Source of the DNA: Bacteroidota bacterium
Lineage (GTDB): Bacteria; Bacteroidota; Bacteroidia; Palsa-965
DNA: 64,000 nt
Direction of reading: 5' to 3'
Assembly: GCA_020402865.1 (NCBI GenBank)
Contig: JADBYT010000006.1
Coordinates: 186,001 to 250,000, forward strand
Part shown: positions 17,548 to 25,713 of the stretch, piece by piece
Position numbering within the stretch: position 1 is the first letter of the stretch
How the letters are laid out: the number at the start of each line of letters is the position of its first letter
Notes under the pieces: model-generated
What the model was told of the DNA's origin: nothing
Databases searched by the model: none
Seen by the model: the letters and a program-made list of their open reading frames with translations, nothing else
Made by a program: the position numbers and the translations under genes

Positions 17548-19101
17548 ATGAATTCTGATCAATTATGGCCATTGGTACACGCGCTTACCAAAGCCGAAAA
17601 AAGGCAGTTTGTGATCGAGGGGTTGTCGGGGAAACGAAGCGGCGGGTATATCGAATTGTTTCGTTGGTATGCACGGCAGAAAAGCCCGGCCACGCCGGGA
17701 GCTGAAGTAATGCGCAAATTAAATCTCACGCCCAACCGGCTTGCTGTACAGAAGAACTACCTCAGCGAAAAACTGAATGAATTTCTGGGGCGGGTATATA
17801 CACGCCCCACCAATCCGGCCGGTGTGCGCCAGTTACTTAATCAGGCCGAAGCATTATACAGCCGGGGGTTAAGCAGTAATGCAAACCGGGTGTTGAACAA
17901 AGCGCGTGAGCTGGCGGCAAAAAATAATCAGTATGTGCAGCAGCTTGATGCGCTTGAGGTATTTGAAGCCAATACGCTTTCGTATATGCATGTGGCCCGC
18001 CTGAAACAAACCTCGGCCGAAAAGCTCAGCCTGCTGCCGGTTATTGAAAATATGTACCGCTGCCAGTTGTTTTCAAACGAAATACTCGCAATTGGGGCAG
18101 AAATAGATTATGCCCGCACAGCCGCGCAGCGCCGCACCATGAAAAACTACGCACGGCACGAACTGCTTCAGCATACGGGCGCTGCAAAAAGTGTTTCGGC
18201 AAGTTATTACCTTCTCCATGCCCGACTGCACTTTACACGCACCGCTCAGGACGTTACTGCAAATGTGAAGGCGGCCCTTGAACACATGGCCCTGTTTGAT
18301 GCCGACAAACACATGACAGCGTCTGAAATAAATTATTACATCACCATCGTTTTCAATACGGTAATTGTACTAAGGCTGGCCGGTTCACAGTTGCAGTTTC
18401 AGGAGCAGCTGCACCGGTGGAATCAACTTTGTAAAACCTACGCACATGCCATTGACGAGGTAAGTCTGATGCGCTACAAATTCAATCACTCAGAACTCAC
18501 CATGCGGATAAGCCTGATTGGCGGCGATACGGAAACGATGATTAAAGAACTGCCGCGCTTCAGGCAGCTGCTCAAAACTGATCATAGCTACAGCATGGTA
18601 TATGCACAAAGCATGGGTTTTTTTGGTGCCATAGCCTACTACACTGCCGGCCGCTACAAGCAGGCGCATGAGTTGCTGCGCGAAAACACAAGCGATCTTA
18701 AACCATCGCCCCAGCGATACCGGTTTCTGCTGAGAAGTCTGCTCCTGCAACTGATGATACACTGCGACCAGCAGCACGACGATGTGGTTGAATACCTTAC
18801 CCGCCAACTCGCCCAGCTCATAGCCCGACAGCGGTGTGCGGGCTTTTCGGAAGGACTGATTGCCCCCTTTTTTGCACACTGGCTCAACGCCGATGCCACC
18901 ACACGCGCAGTACTCATGCGCGAACTTTATGACACAGTTACAACACGCTACAGCACACAGCACGACTGGCAGTTTGGAAGCAATAACCAGTTTTTTATGG
19001 CCTGGCTGTTAAAAGGAGGCAGTCAGATGGCCTGGGGCCCCGCACTGGCAAAAGCCTCCGCCACATGGAAACAGTTAGTGAAAAATGCAGCACCTGTGTA
19101 A
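17548..19101 (+). CDS. SEKRQF-family helical protein, paralog 4 of 4
   Basis: 517 residues, MNSDQLWPLVHALTKAEKRQF at the N-terminus. Family blocks: GYIELFRWYARQ, LAVQKNYLSEK, LLNQAEALYSRGLSSNANR, DYARTAAQRR, RYRFLLRSLLLQLMIHCDQQHDDVVEYL and DWQFGSNNQFFMAWLLKGG. The YRFLLRSLLLQL-I/M-IHCD block is the best-kept C-terminal feature across all four. No signal peptide, membrane span or catalytic motif. It has its own promoter region, shared divergently with the second secreted partner, and a hairpin terminator. Function unknown; a scaffold or regulatory role is possible because of the TPR-like helices. Confidence 0.8.
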   Translation: MNSDQLWPLVHALTKAEKRQFVIEGLSGKRSGGYIELFRWYARQKSPATPGAEVMRKLNLTPNRLAVQKNYLSEKLNEFLGRVYTRPTNPAGVRQLLNQAEALYSRGLSSNANRVLNKARELAAKNNQYVQQLDALEVFEANTLSYMHVARLKQTSAEKLSLLPVIENMYRCQLFSNEILAIGAEIDYARTAAQRRTMKNYARHELLQHTGAAKSVSASYYLLHARLHFTRTAQDVTANVKAALEHMALFDADKHMTASEINYYITIVFNTVIVLRLAGSQLQFQEQLHRWNQLCKTYAHAIDEVSLMRYKFNHSELTMRISLIGGDTETMIKELPRFRQLLKTDHSYSMVYAQSMGFFGAIAYYTAGRYKQAHELLRENTSDLKPSPQRYRFLLRSLLLQLMIHCDQQHDDVVEYLTRQLAQLIARQRCAGFSEGLIAPFFAHWLNADATTRAVLMRELYDTVTTRYSTQHDWQFGSNNQFFMAWLLKGGSQMAWGPALAKASATWKQLVKNAAPV

Positions 19102-19106
19102 AACAA

Positions 19107-19135
19107 ACAGCCGCAGATAGTGCATCTGCGGCTGT
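19107..19135. terminator. Bidirectional hairpin after paralog 4
   Basis: A perfect 12-bp stem (19107-19118 with 19124-19135, 5-nt loop) between convergent genes. A T-rich tract follows on the minus strand, so it probably ends the lipoprotein transcript as well. Confidence 0.75.
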
Positions 19136-19156
19136 AAAAAATAACGCGGTGAGCGA

Positions 19157-19651
19157 TTAGTCTTCCTTATAGAAAGTTTTGTCTTCGTCTTTATCGAAGA
19201 AGAAGCTCAGGTTCTCATACTTCTGAATGAACGCGCGGAATTCAGCAGAGGTAGCAAACTCTTCGGTAATGTTGTCGGTAACACCTTTGAGTTTGATACG
19301 GCCTTCAGACTTGGTGTCGAGCTTGTACACGTAGTATTTTGTGTCAGAAGATGAACCTTCTTCACGTACGTTGAGGTACTCGCTTGAACCTACTTTCGAT
19401 ACAAACCCGATGTATATGGTGGGTTCATCTTCGCCCGATTTCTTTTTCTTTACGATACGGTACTGATTACCTTCATATACTTTAATTGAGTAGGTATAGT
19501 CTTCCGAAGAGCGCTCTTCGTAAGTACCTTCGAGAGATTTGTTGGCTTTTGCATTTGATACATCGTCAACCGGAACTTTGGACTCGTAGGGACAGCCCAT
19601 GAAGGTAAAACTGAGTGCAGCAACCAGGGTAATTAATTTAAAAGCTTTCAT
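19157..19651 (-). CDS. Lipoprotein of unknown function
   Basis: 164 residues from the ATG at 19651, chosen because it gives a lipoprotein signal peptide (MKAFKLITLVAALSFTFMGC). In-frame starts further up would prepend a basic, non-signal stretch. The mature part is highly charged: a YEERSSEDYTYSIKVYEG segment, a KKKKSGEDE run, and an acidic C-terminus ending FFFDKDEDKTFYKED. It looks like a single beta-barrel-like or lipocalin-like small domain, but no family is recognised. It faces the terminator of paralog 4 and is monocistronic. Confidence 0.75.
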   Translation of the reverse strand: MKAFKLITLVAALSFTFMGCPYESKVPVDDVSNAKANKSLEGTYEERSSEDYTYSIKVYEGNQYRIVKKKKSGEDEPTIYIGFVSKVGSSEYLNVREEGSSSDTKYYVYKLDTKSEGRIKLKGVTDNITEEFATSAEFRAFIQKYENLSFFFDKDEDKTFYKED

Positions 19652-19679
19652 GCGGTTTAAGGTGTTGTTTTGTTGGTTA

Positions 19680-19722
19680 CGAATATAGGTGAATTTCGCG
19701 TTTGCCGTTATACGGCAAATGC
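19680..19722 (-). promoter_or_regulatory. Promoter element and near-palindrome before the 19651 lipoprotein
   Basis: On the minus strand TATATTCG (19680-19687) is a -7-like element 28 bp before the ATG. Just upstream, 19701-19719 is a perfect 8+8 inverted repeat (TTTGCCGT-tat-ACGGCAAA), extendable to 19698-19722 with one G-T pair, placed over the -33 region. It is a candidate operator. Confidence 0.4.
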
Positions 19723-20040
19723 CGGAGTTTTTTACAAAATCCAGGCCAATTCGTTTTTGACCCGGTTTCCCCCGCTTGTTTTCAATGGTTTCAATTTGTT
19801 TTTGACATTGCAGGAGGGTTTTGCGGCGTGAATAATGAGGGGTGAAATGAGTACTCATACTCATCATTATGTGTAAAGGTTTCACCCCATCTGGTTAACG
19901 GAATAAGATGCTGCGGGGAAAAAAGTGACGGGGAAAAGTGATTTTTTGATGTTATTAACACAAAAACCTGTAAAAAAACGAATTATGTGTACCATTAACA
20001 GGCCGAATTACCGGAATTTCGCAGGATATAGTGTGTTGAT
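19723..20040. other. Non-coding gap with a 12-bp palindrome
   Basis: About 320 bp between the minus-strand lipoprotein and the flippase gene. The only structure seen is ATGAGTACTCAT (19847-19858), a perfect palindrome. The minus-strand frame that continues upstream of the lipoprotein here has no signal-peptide logic and is treated as non-coding. Confidence 0.4.
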
Positions 20041-21534
20041 TTGAGTTCACTCAAACGTCTTGCCGGGCAAACTGCCATTTACGGGCTGAGTACCATTCTC
20101 GGCCGGATGCTCAATTATGCGCTGGTTCCGTTCTACACCTATATTTTTGATGTTCCTGCTGTTTACGGGCTCAATAATGAGTTTTACGCCTACATCTCCT
20201 TCCTGAATATTGTGTTTACCTACGGCATGGAAACGGCGCTGTTTAACTTTTCGAGCACCGAACCAAACCGTAACGGCGTTTATACCACGGCCATGCGCTC
20301 GGTGCTGGTATCCACCATGTTTCTGGCGCTGCCGCTGCTTGTGTTTGCCGATCCGCTGGCCGAACTCATGCGCTATCCGGGCCATGCAGGCTTTGTGTGG
20401 ATGGCTGTGGGCATTGTGGTAACGGATGCCCTCACCGCTATTCCGTTTGCAAAACTTCGTCTCGAAGGCCGGCCAGGGCGGTTTGCCAAACTCAAACTGC
20501 TTAACATCGGCATAAATCTCATCATCAATTTCTTTTTCATCGGGCTTTGCAAATGGGCGTGGACAAAAGACCCCGACAGTTTTTTCGGTTCGTTGTACAA
20601 CGATGAAATTGGTATCGGTTATGCCTTTGTGGCCAATCTGGCGGCCAACGTGGTGGTGCTCCTGCTGCTTATGCCCGAACTGCGCCGCATTGATGCCGGT
20701 TTCGACATTGCGCTGTGGAAGCGGATGATACGCTATGCCATGCCGCTGCTGGTGGTGGGCCTTGCGGGTATGGTAAATGAAACACTCGACCGTATTCTGC
20801 TCAAATACATGCTGCCGCTGGGCATGGGCGAAACGGCCGTGGGCATTTACGGAGCCTGCTACAAAATTTCAATCCTCATGGCCATTTTCAGGCAGGCGTT
20901 TCAGTATGCCGCCGAACCGTTTTTCTTTTCGCAGCGCAACGAAGGCAACGCCCGCGAGCTTTACGCCAAAGTGATGAGCATTTTCATTATTGCCTGCTCA
21001 CTTATTTTTCTTGGCACCACGCTCAATCTCTCGTGGATACAGTATTTCATTGGCCCCCCCTTCCGCTCGGGGCTGGCGGTAGTACCTATTTTGCTGCTGG
21101 CCAATTTATTTCTGGGCATCTACTTCAACCTCAGTATCTGGTACAAACTCACCGGCCGCACCCGCTCGGGCATGTGGATTACCATGGCAGGCGCGGTCAT
21201 TACGCTAACGCTCAATTTTATCTGGATTCCCTCGCAAGGCTATTTTGGCGGCTACATGGGTTCGGCCTGGGCCACATTGCTGTGCTATGCCACTATGATG
21301 GTGCTTTCGTATTATGCCGGCCAGAAACACTATCCGGTGCCCTACGCCGTAGTGCGCGGACTGGGCTATATTGGTCTGGCGCTGGGGCTTTATCTCGCAG
21401 GCACATTTATTGCAAACGATTCGCAGTTAATTACGCTGTTGTTTAAAAATGCCCTGCTGCTGCCGTTTATAGCCGTAGTGTGGGTGCTTGAAAAGCCCCG
21501 GCAGTGGTTTGCCCGCAAGCCTGCACAACCTTAA
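20041..21534 (+). CDS. MOP-superfamily polysaccharide flippase (Wzx-like)
   Basis: 497 residues starting at a TTG codon (MSSLKRLAGQTAIYGLSTILGRMLNY). The N-terminal helix GQTAIYGLSTILGRMLNYALVPFYTYIF is the classic start of the polysaccharide-export MATE/MOP fold, and about 12-14 hydrophobic segments follow. It probably moves a lipid-linked glycan across the inner membrane. It heads a cluster with a sugar-nucleotide transferase, two lipoproteins and an EnvC-like protein, an order I recall as recurrent in Bacteroidota. No glycosyltransferases are adjacent, so the substrate (O-antigen or peptidoglycan-related lipid) is open. No closer in-frame ATG is plausible, since the first helix starts at once. 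Confidence 0.88.
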   Translation: MSSLKRLAGQTAIYGLSTILGRMLNYALVPFYTYIFDVPAVYGLNNEFYAYISFLNIVFTYGMETALFNFSSTEPNRNGVYTTAMRSVLVSTMFLALPLLVFADPLAELMRYPGHAGFVWMAVGIVVTDALTAIPFAKLRLEGRPGRFAKLKLLNIGINLIINFFFIGLCKWAWTKDPDSFFGSLYNDEIGIGYAFVANLAANVVVLLLLMPELRRIDAGFDIALWKRMIRYAMPLLVVGLAGMVNETLDRILLKYMLPLGMGETAVGIYGACYKISILMAIFRQAFQYAAEPFFFSQRNEGNARELYAKVMSIFIIACSLIFLGTTLNLSWIQYFIGPPFRSGLAVVPILLLANLFLGIYFNLSIWYKLTGRTRSGMWITMAGAVITLTLNFIWIPSQGYFGGYMGSAWATLLCYATMMVLSYYAGQKHYPVPYAVVRGLGYIGLALGLYLAGTFIANDSQLITLLFKNALLLPFIAVVWVLEKPRQWFARKPAQP

Positions 21535-21541
21535 AAACAGC

Positions 21542-21549
21542 TACCTTCG
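21542..21549 (+). promoter_or_regulatory. Putative -7 element (TACCTTCG) of dut
   Basis: TACCTTCG lies just after the flippase stop and six nucleotides before the dut ATG at 21556. If used, the dut transcript would be leaderless or nearly so. Confidence 0.45.
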
Positions 21550-21555
21550 CACAAT

Positions 21556-21993
21556 ATGCTGAACGTAAAAATCATAAACCGCTCTGCTCACGCACTGCCC
21601 GAGTATGCCACCGAACAATCGGCCGGACTTGACCTGCGTGCAAATCTTGCTGAGCCGGTTACGCTTGAACCGCTGAGCCGCGCCATGGTGCCCACCGGGC
21701 TTTCCATTGAATTACCCGCCGGTTTCGAAGCCCAGGTGCGTCCGCGCAGCGGCCTTGCCGCAAAACACGGCATCACCGTACTCAACAGCCCCGGCACCAT
21801 TGATGCCGATTACCGCGGCGAGATTAACGTAATTCTCGTTAACCTCTCCAGCCAGGCATTTACCATACAAAACGGCGAACGCATTGCACAACTTGTTGTT
21901 GCCCGCCACGAACGCATTAACTGGCTGCAAACCGAAGAACTAAGCACCACACAGCGTGGTGAAGGCGGATTCGGCAGCACCGGCAAATCATAA
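21556..21993 (+). CDS. dut: dUTP diphosphatase (dUTPase)
   Basis: 145 residues, full length for the trimeric dUTPase family. All five motifs are present: AGLDLRAN (23-30), [21 protein letters not shown] with the catalytic Asp, GERIAQLV, and the C-terminal [10 protein letters not shown] arm that closes the active site. It hydrolyses dUTP to dUMP and PPi, keeping uracil out of DNA and feeding thymidylate synthesis. It lies 21 bp after the flippase gene with its own promoter-like element. The nearby dCTP deaminase (28768-29391) would supply dUTP as substrate, though the two genes are in different units. Confidence 0.97.
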   Translation: MLNVKIINRSAHALPEYATEQSAGLDLRANLAEPVTLEPLSRAMVPTGLSIELPAGFEAQVRPRSGLAAKHGITVLNSPGTIDADYRGEINVILVNLSSQAFTIQNGERIAQLVVARHERINWLQTEELSTTQRGEGGFGSTGKS

Positions 21994-22025
21994 TTCCGAC
22001 ACACACCTCTGATTACGCAGTAACT

Positions 22026-23033
22026 ATGAAAATTATTGTTCCAATGGCGGGCATGGGCAAACGAATGCGCCCGCACACACTTACCGTTCCGAAGCCCTTA
22101 GTACAGGTGGCCGGAAAACCCATTGTACAGCGTCTTGTGGAAGACATTGCCAAAGTGTGCAATGAACCGCTCGAAGAAGTGGCCTTTATCATTGGGCCCA
22201 CATTCGGTAAGGAAGTGGAAAACATGCTGGTGGGTGTCGCACAGTCGCTCGGCGCCAAAGGCAGCATCTGGTATCAGGAAGAAGCACACGGCACTGCACA
22301 TGCCATTATGTGCGCCGAACAGGTGCTCGACGGCAAAGTGGTGGTGGCTTTTGCCGACACACTGTTTAAGGCCGATTTTAAAATGGATACGGCTCAGGAA
22401 GGAATTATCTGGGTGCAGAAAATTGAAGACCCGCGAGCCTTTGGTGTGGTAAAATTAGACGCCGATGGTGTGATTACCGATTTTGTGGAGAAGCCGGCTG
22501 AGTTTGTGTCGGATCTGGCAATTATCGGTATTTATTATTTCAAAGACGGTGCTTATCTCAAGCGCGAACTGAAATACCTGCTCGATAACAACATCCGCGA
22601 GAAGGGCGAATTCCAGCTCACCAACGCCCTTGAAAACATGAAACGTCAGGGTGTAAAATTTACGCCCGGAAAAGTAACTGAGTGGCTCGACTGCGGCAAT
22701 AAAGATGCAACGGTTTATACCAACCAGCGTGTGCTTGAGTTCGACCGCAGCGATGCGCGTTTGATGCCTTCGAAAATGACGCAGGAAAACAGCCTCATTA
22801 TTCAGCCCTGTTTTATCGGCGAAAATGTGGTGCTCCGCAACGCTGTGGTTGGTCCGCATGTATCGCTCGGTGCCGGTTCGGTAGTGGAAAACAGCGTGGT
22901 GAGCAACAGCATTGTGCAACAATACAGCACACTGCGCAATGTGGTAGTCACCAATTCAATGGTGGGCAGTTATGCCACCGTAAACGGCCACACACTTGAT
23001 CTGAGCGTGGGCGATTATAACGTATATCAGTAA
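22026..23033 (+). CDS. Sugar-1-phosphate nucleotidyltransferase
   Basis: 335 residues. The N-terminal nucleotidyltransferase domain has the activated signature MAGMGKRMRPHTLTVPKPL, with the Arg and Lys that bind NTP phosphates. YQEEAHGTAHAI then contacts the base, FADTLF takes the metal-binding Asp position, and FVEKP and EWLDCGN follow. The C-terminal part (from about 255) has hexapeptide-like repeats (VVLRNAVVGPHVSLGAGSVV, SNSIVQQYSTLRN), a left-handed beta-helix. It makes an NDP-sugar for envelope glycans, most likely dTDP- or UDP-glucose type; the base cannot be settled from sequence. It is followed by the TPR gene after 4 bp. Confidence 0.9.
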   Translation: MKIIVPMAGMGKRMRPHTLTVPKPLVQVAGKPIVQRLVEDIAKVCNEPLEEVAFIIGPTFGKEVENMLVGVAQSLGAKGSIWYQEEAHGTAHAIMCAEQVLDGKVVVAFADTLFKADFKMDTAQEGIIWVQKIEDPRAFGVVKLDADGVITDFVEKPAEFVSDLAIIGIYYFKDGAYLKRELKYLLDNNIREKGEFQLTNALENMKRQGVKFTPGKVTEWLDCGNKDATVYTNQRVLEFDRSDARLMPSKMTQENSLIIQPCFIGENVVLRNAVVGPHVSLGAGSVVENSVVSNSIVQQYSTLRNVVVTNSMVGSYATVNGHTLDLSVGDYNVYQ

Positions 23034-23037
23034 ACAG

Positions 23038-24174
23038 ATGCGACTGCTTTCGGTACTGTTCATGCTGGCTGTGTTTGCAGCCGTAAGTTGCCATCCGGCC
23101 AAACCGGCCTCGGGCAATACTTCGCAGGTGCGTGCGCCCAAACGCAATGCGCCTAAAGACGACAGCGTGACCCTTCGTAAAACCTTAAAGCAGGCCAAAA
23201 CCGAAGCGTTGTTTATTGACGGATGTACGGAAAAACTCATTGGCAATCCGCAAAAAGCCATTATGGCGTTTCGTGAAGTGCTTGAGCTTGACCCGGCAAA
23301 CGCGGCTGCCAACTATGAGATGGCGGGTATTTACCGCGACAGTAAGCAGCCTGATCGTGCACTCAGGTATGCCATGCGTGCCGATTCGCTGCATCCGGAA
23401 AACGACTGGTACAAACTGCGCCACGCACAGGTACTGAGCGATCTGGGCCAGCACGAAAAAGCCATGAAGCTGATGAAGCAGCTGGCCGACCGGCATACCA
23501 ACAAGGCGTTCTGGCAATACGAATATGCAGCGGCGCAGGTGCGTGCCGGCGATACGAAAGCGGCATTGAACACCTATGACCTGATCGAGAAAATAGAAGG
23601 CCGATCAGACACACTGTCGGCCCGGCGCATTGCCGCACATCGCGTGGCGGGCAACAATGCGGCTATTGTGGCTGTGCTCGAACAGCAGATTACGGCCAAT
23701 CCGGGCAGCGAACAGGCTTACGTGGCGCTTGCCGGCGAATACACCCGGCAGGAAAATGCGCCGGCGGCTTTGCTTGTGTGCCAGCGTCGTACAAACGCCT
23801 TTCCTCAAAGTGCATCGGCCTGGCTTGATTTAGCTGCAGCACAACGCAGCGCCGGTAAAAACGCCGAAGCCTGGCGAAGTATGGTCAATGCCTGTCAGAT
23901 TCCGGCCGAGCCTGTGCGTAAAACCGAAATGCTGCGCAGCTGGTACCTTGGCAGCGATTCGCTGGTACCCAATGCCAGCGACCTGGCCAAAGCCGATTCG
24001 CTTTGCCTGCTTATGCGCCGCCACCATGCCGACTATTACGGCACATGGAGCGCATCGGCCGCCGTGTGGAAACTGCGTGGCAAAAACGCCGAAGCCCGCG
24101 ATGCCTGCCGCAAAGCCATTGCGCTCGACAAAAGCCCGTGGATGCCGTGGAAAATGCTGCTCGAACTGAACTAA
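23038..24174 (+). CDS. TPR lipoprotein, 5' part, ended by a premature in-frame TAA
   Basis: 378 residues up to the TAA at 24172-24174. The start at 23038 gives a lipoprotein signal peptide (MRLLSVLFMLAVFAAVSC). TPR-like pairs run throughout, for example AIMAFREVLELDPANAAANY and QPDRALRYAMRADSLHPEN. The frame stays open for 213 codons beyond the stop, with the same composition and further TPRs (see the next entry), so this is probably one ~591-residue gene broken by a single base change (for example CAA to TAA). In related clusters this position holds a full-length TPR protein, presumably an envelope assembly factor. A truncated product would lose roughly the last third of the repeats. Confidence 0.75.
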   Translation: MRLLSVLFMLAVFAAVSCHPAKPASGNTSQVRAPKRNAPKDDSVTLRKTLKQAKTEALFIDGCTEKLIGNPQKAIMAFREVLELDPANAAANYEMAGIYRDSKQPDRALRYAMRADSLHPENDWYKLRHAQVLSDLGQHEKAMKLMKQLADRHTNKAFWQYEYAAAQVRAGDTKAALNTYDLIEKIEGRSDTLSARRIAAHRVAGNNAAIVAVLEQQITANPGSEQAYVALAGEYTRQENAPAALLVCQRRTNAFPQSASAWLDLAAAQRSAGKNAEAWRSMVNACQIPAEPVRKTEMLRSWYLGSDSLVPNASDLAKADSLCLLMRRHHADYYGTWSASAAVWKLRGKNAEARDACRKAIALDKSPWMPWKMLLELN

Positions 24175-24813
24175 CTGCTTGGCGATGATGCCGCGCAGCT
24201 CAAAGACAGCCGCGAAGCCACCGAGCTTTTTCCGCAACAACCGCCCACCTGGCTGTACTATGGCCGCCAGCTCATGAAGCAGAAGCGGTACAGCGAAGCC
24301 ATTGACCCGCTCGAAACCGGCGCTTCGTATGTGTTCGACAATGATGCGCAGGAGCTTGAGTTCCGCCTGCTCATTATTGAAGCCTATCGCCAAACAGGCG
24401 ACGATAAAGAAGTGGTGACCATTTGCAAGCGCCTGCTCAAACGTTTTCCCGACAATGCGCCGCTGGTGTATGAGCTTTGCTGGAGCTACTCGCGCCAGCG
24501 CATTGAACTGGCCACGGCACAGGAACGCATGAGCGCACTGGTGGCGGCCAATCCGTTGAATGCAAGCTATCTTTCGCTGCTTGGTTATATCGACTTGCAA
24601 CTGGCCGAACACGATAAAGCACAGGCACACCTTCAGCAGGCACTCAAACTCAATGCAAACGATGCGCTCACCAACGAGCGCATGGGCGATTTACAGCTGG
24701 CGCTTGGCAATAAAGATGAAGCCGTGAAATACTGGAAAATTGCCAAAGCAAAGGGCAGCACATCACCCAAACTCGATCAGAAAATTAACACACGTGGCGC
24801 ACAGCCTGAATAA
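24175..24813 (+). pseudogene. TPR lipoprotein, 3' part, cut off by the in-frame stop
   Basis: This is the direct in-frame continuation of the 23038 gene. The codons straight after the stop (LLGDDAAQLKDSREATELF) already look coding, well before the first ATG at 24274. The piece from that ATG is 179 residues and holds TPRs (RYSEAIDPLETGASYVF, HLQQALKLNANDALTNERMG, KDEAVKYWKIAKAKG). It has no signal peptide and no clear ribosome-binding site, so independent translation is doubtful. A sequencing error, a real mutation or stop-codon read-through are all possible. Confidence 0.65.
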
Positions 24814-24819
24814 CATTTA

Positions 24820-25713
24820 ATGCACAACCCGATGCGCATTACCTCTGCCCTGCTGATACTCATTCTTGCCGCTTTCTCGTCGGGAAGCAGCGCCTGCCGT
24901 GGAAAAAAACAGGTAGTGGCGGCCGATACCACGGCCACACAAAACACAAACGGCTGCAAAATCGACTACAAACTGCCGAAAGTGCTTGCCGCCGAAATGA
25001 GCAGCCACGAAATGAAATTTGAATGGCTGAGTGCAAAACTCGACTGCGAGGCAAAAACCGACAGTTCGCGCGTGGCGTTTGATGTGAATGTGCGCATGCG
25101 CCGCGACAGTGTGATCTGGCTAAACATTACCGATCCCGCACTCGGCATTCGTGTAGCGCGCGTGCTCATTACTACCGACTCCGTGAAGTTTGTAAACTTT
25201 CTCAACAACACCTGCTTCCGCGGCGATTTCGCTTACCTCAGCCAGTTGCTGCAAACCGAGGTTGATTTTGATATGATGCAGTCGCTGCTGGTAGGAAACA
25301 GCGTAGCATTTTACAACGAAGACGAAAAACTGAAAGCACAGGCCGATAAGCAAAATTGCCATTATATACTGAGCACGGTGCGCAAACGCCGCCTGAAAAA
25401 AGTAGAAGAAGGAAGAGCACTGCCCGAAGAGCCGCTTCAAACGCTTACACTCGATCCGCAGACATTTAAAATTCTGAATGTGTTTTTTATTGATGCACAG
25501 CTTCGCACGTTCAAGGCCGACTATTCTGAGTTTACGGAAGAGGGCGGCATACTTTTCCCGCATAAAGCCACGTTCTTTGCAAAGGGCGTGCAGAAAAGCG
25601 CCGAACTGAATGCCAGCTACCGCAAAATTACACTGAACGAACCACAACAATTCCCTTTTAACCTGTCCGATGACTGCACGCCAATTCAAGTTACTCCGAC
25701 TGGCAAACAGTAA
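24820..25713 (+). CDS. DUF4292 lipoprotein
   Basis: 297 residues from 24820 (an alternative ATG at 24832 gives 293). The N-terminus is a lipoprotein signal peptide ending SSGSSAC. The mature protein matches the pattern of DUF4292: an early FEWLSAKLDCEAKTDS strand, VRMRRDSVIWLNITDPALGIRVARVLIT, and VKFVNFLNNTCFRGDFAYLSQLL. This is a LolA/LolB-like half-barrel fold in the family description. The 3' end overlaps the EnvC-like gene by 44 bp, and it follows the TPR gene by 6 bp. It is probably an outer-membrane lipoprotein acting with its neighbours in envelope biogenesis. Confidence 0.85.
   Translation: MHNPMRITSALLILILAAFSSGSSACRGKKQVVAADTTATQNTNGCKIDYKLPKVLAAEMSSHEMKFEWLSAKLDCEAKTDSSRVAFDVNVRMRRDSVIWLNITDPALGIRVARVLITTDSVKFVNFLNNTCFRGDFAYLSQLLQTEVDFDMMQSLLVGNSVAFYNEDEKLKAQADKQNCHYILSTVRKRRLKKVEEGRALPEEPLQTLTLDPQTFKILNVFFIDAQLRTFKADYSEFTEEGGILFPHKATFFAKGVQKSAELNASYRKITLNEPQQFPFNLSDDCTPIQVTPTGKQ

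Noticed and set aside
23038-24813. Genetic-code reassignment of TAA
   Set aside because: Many genes in the window end at TAA exactly where expected, so one internal TAA is better explained by mutation or error.
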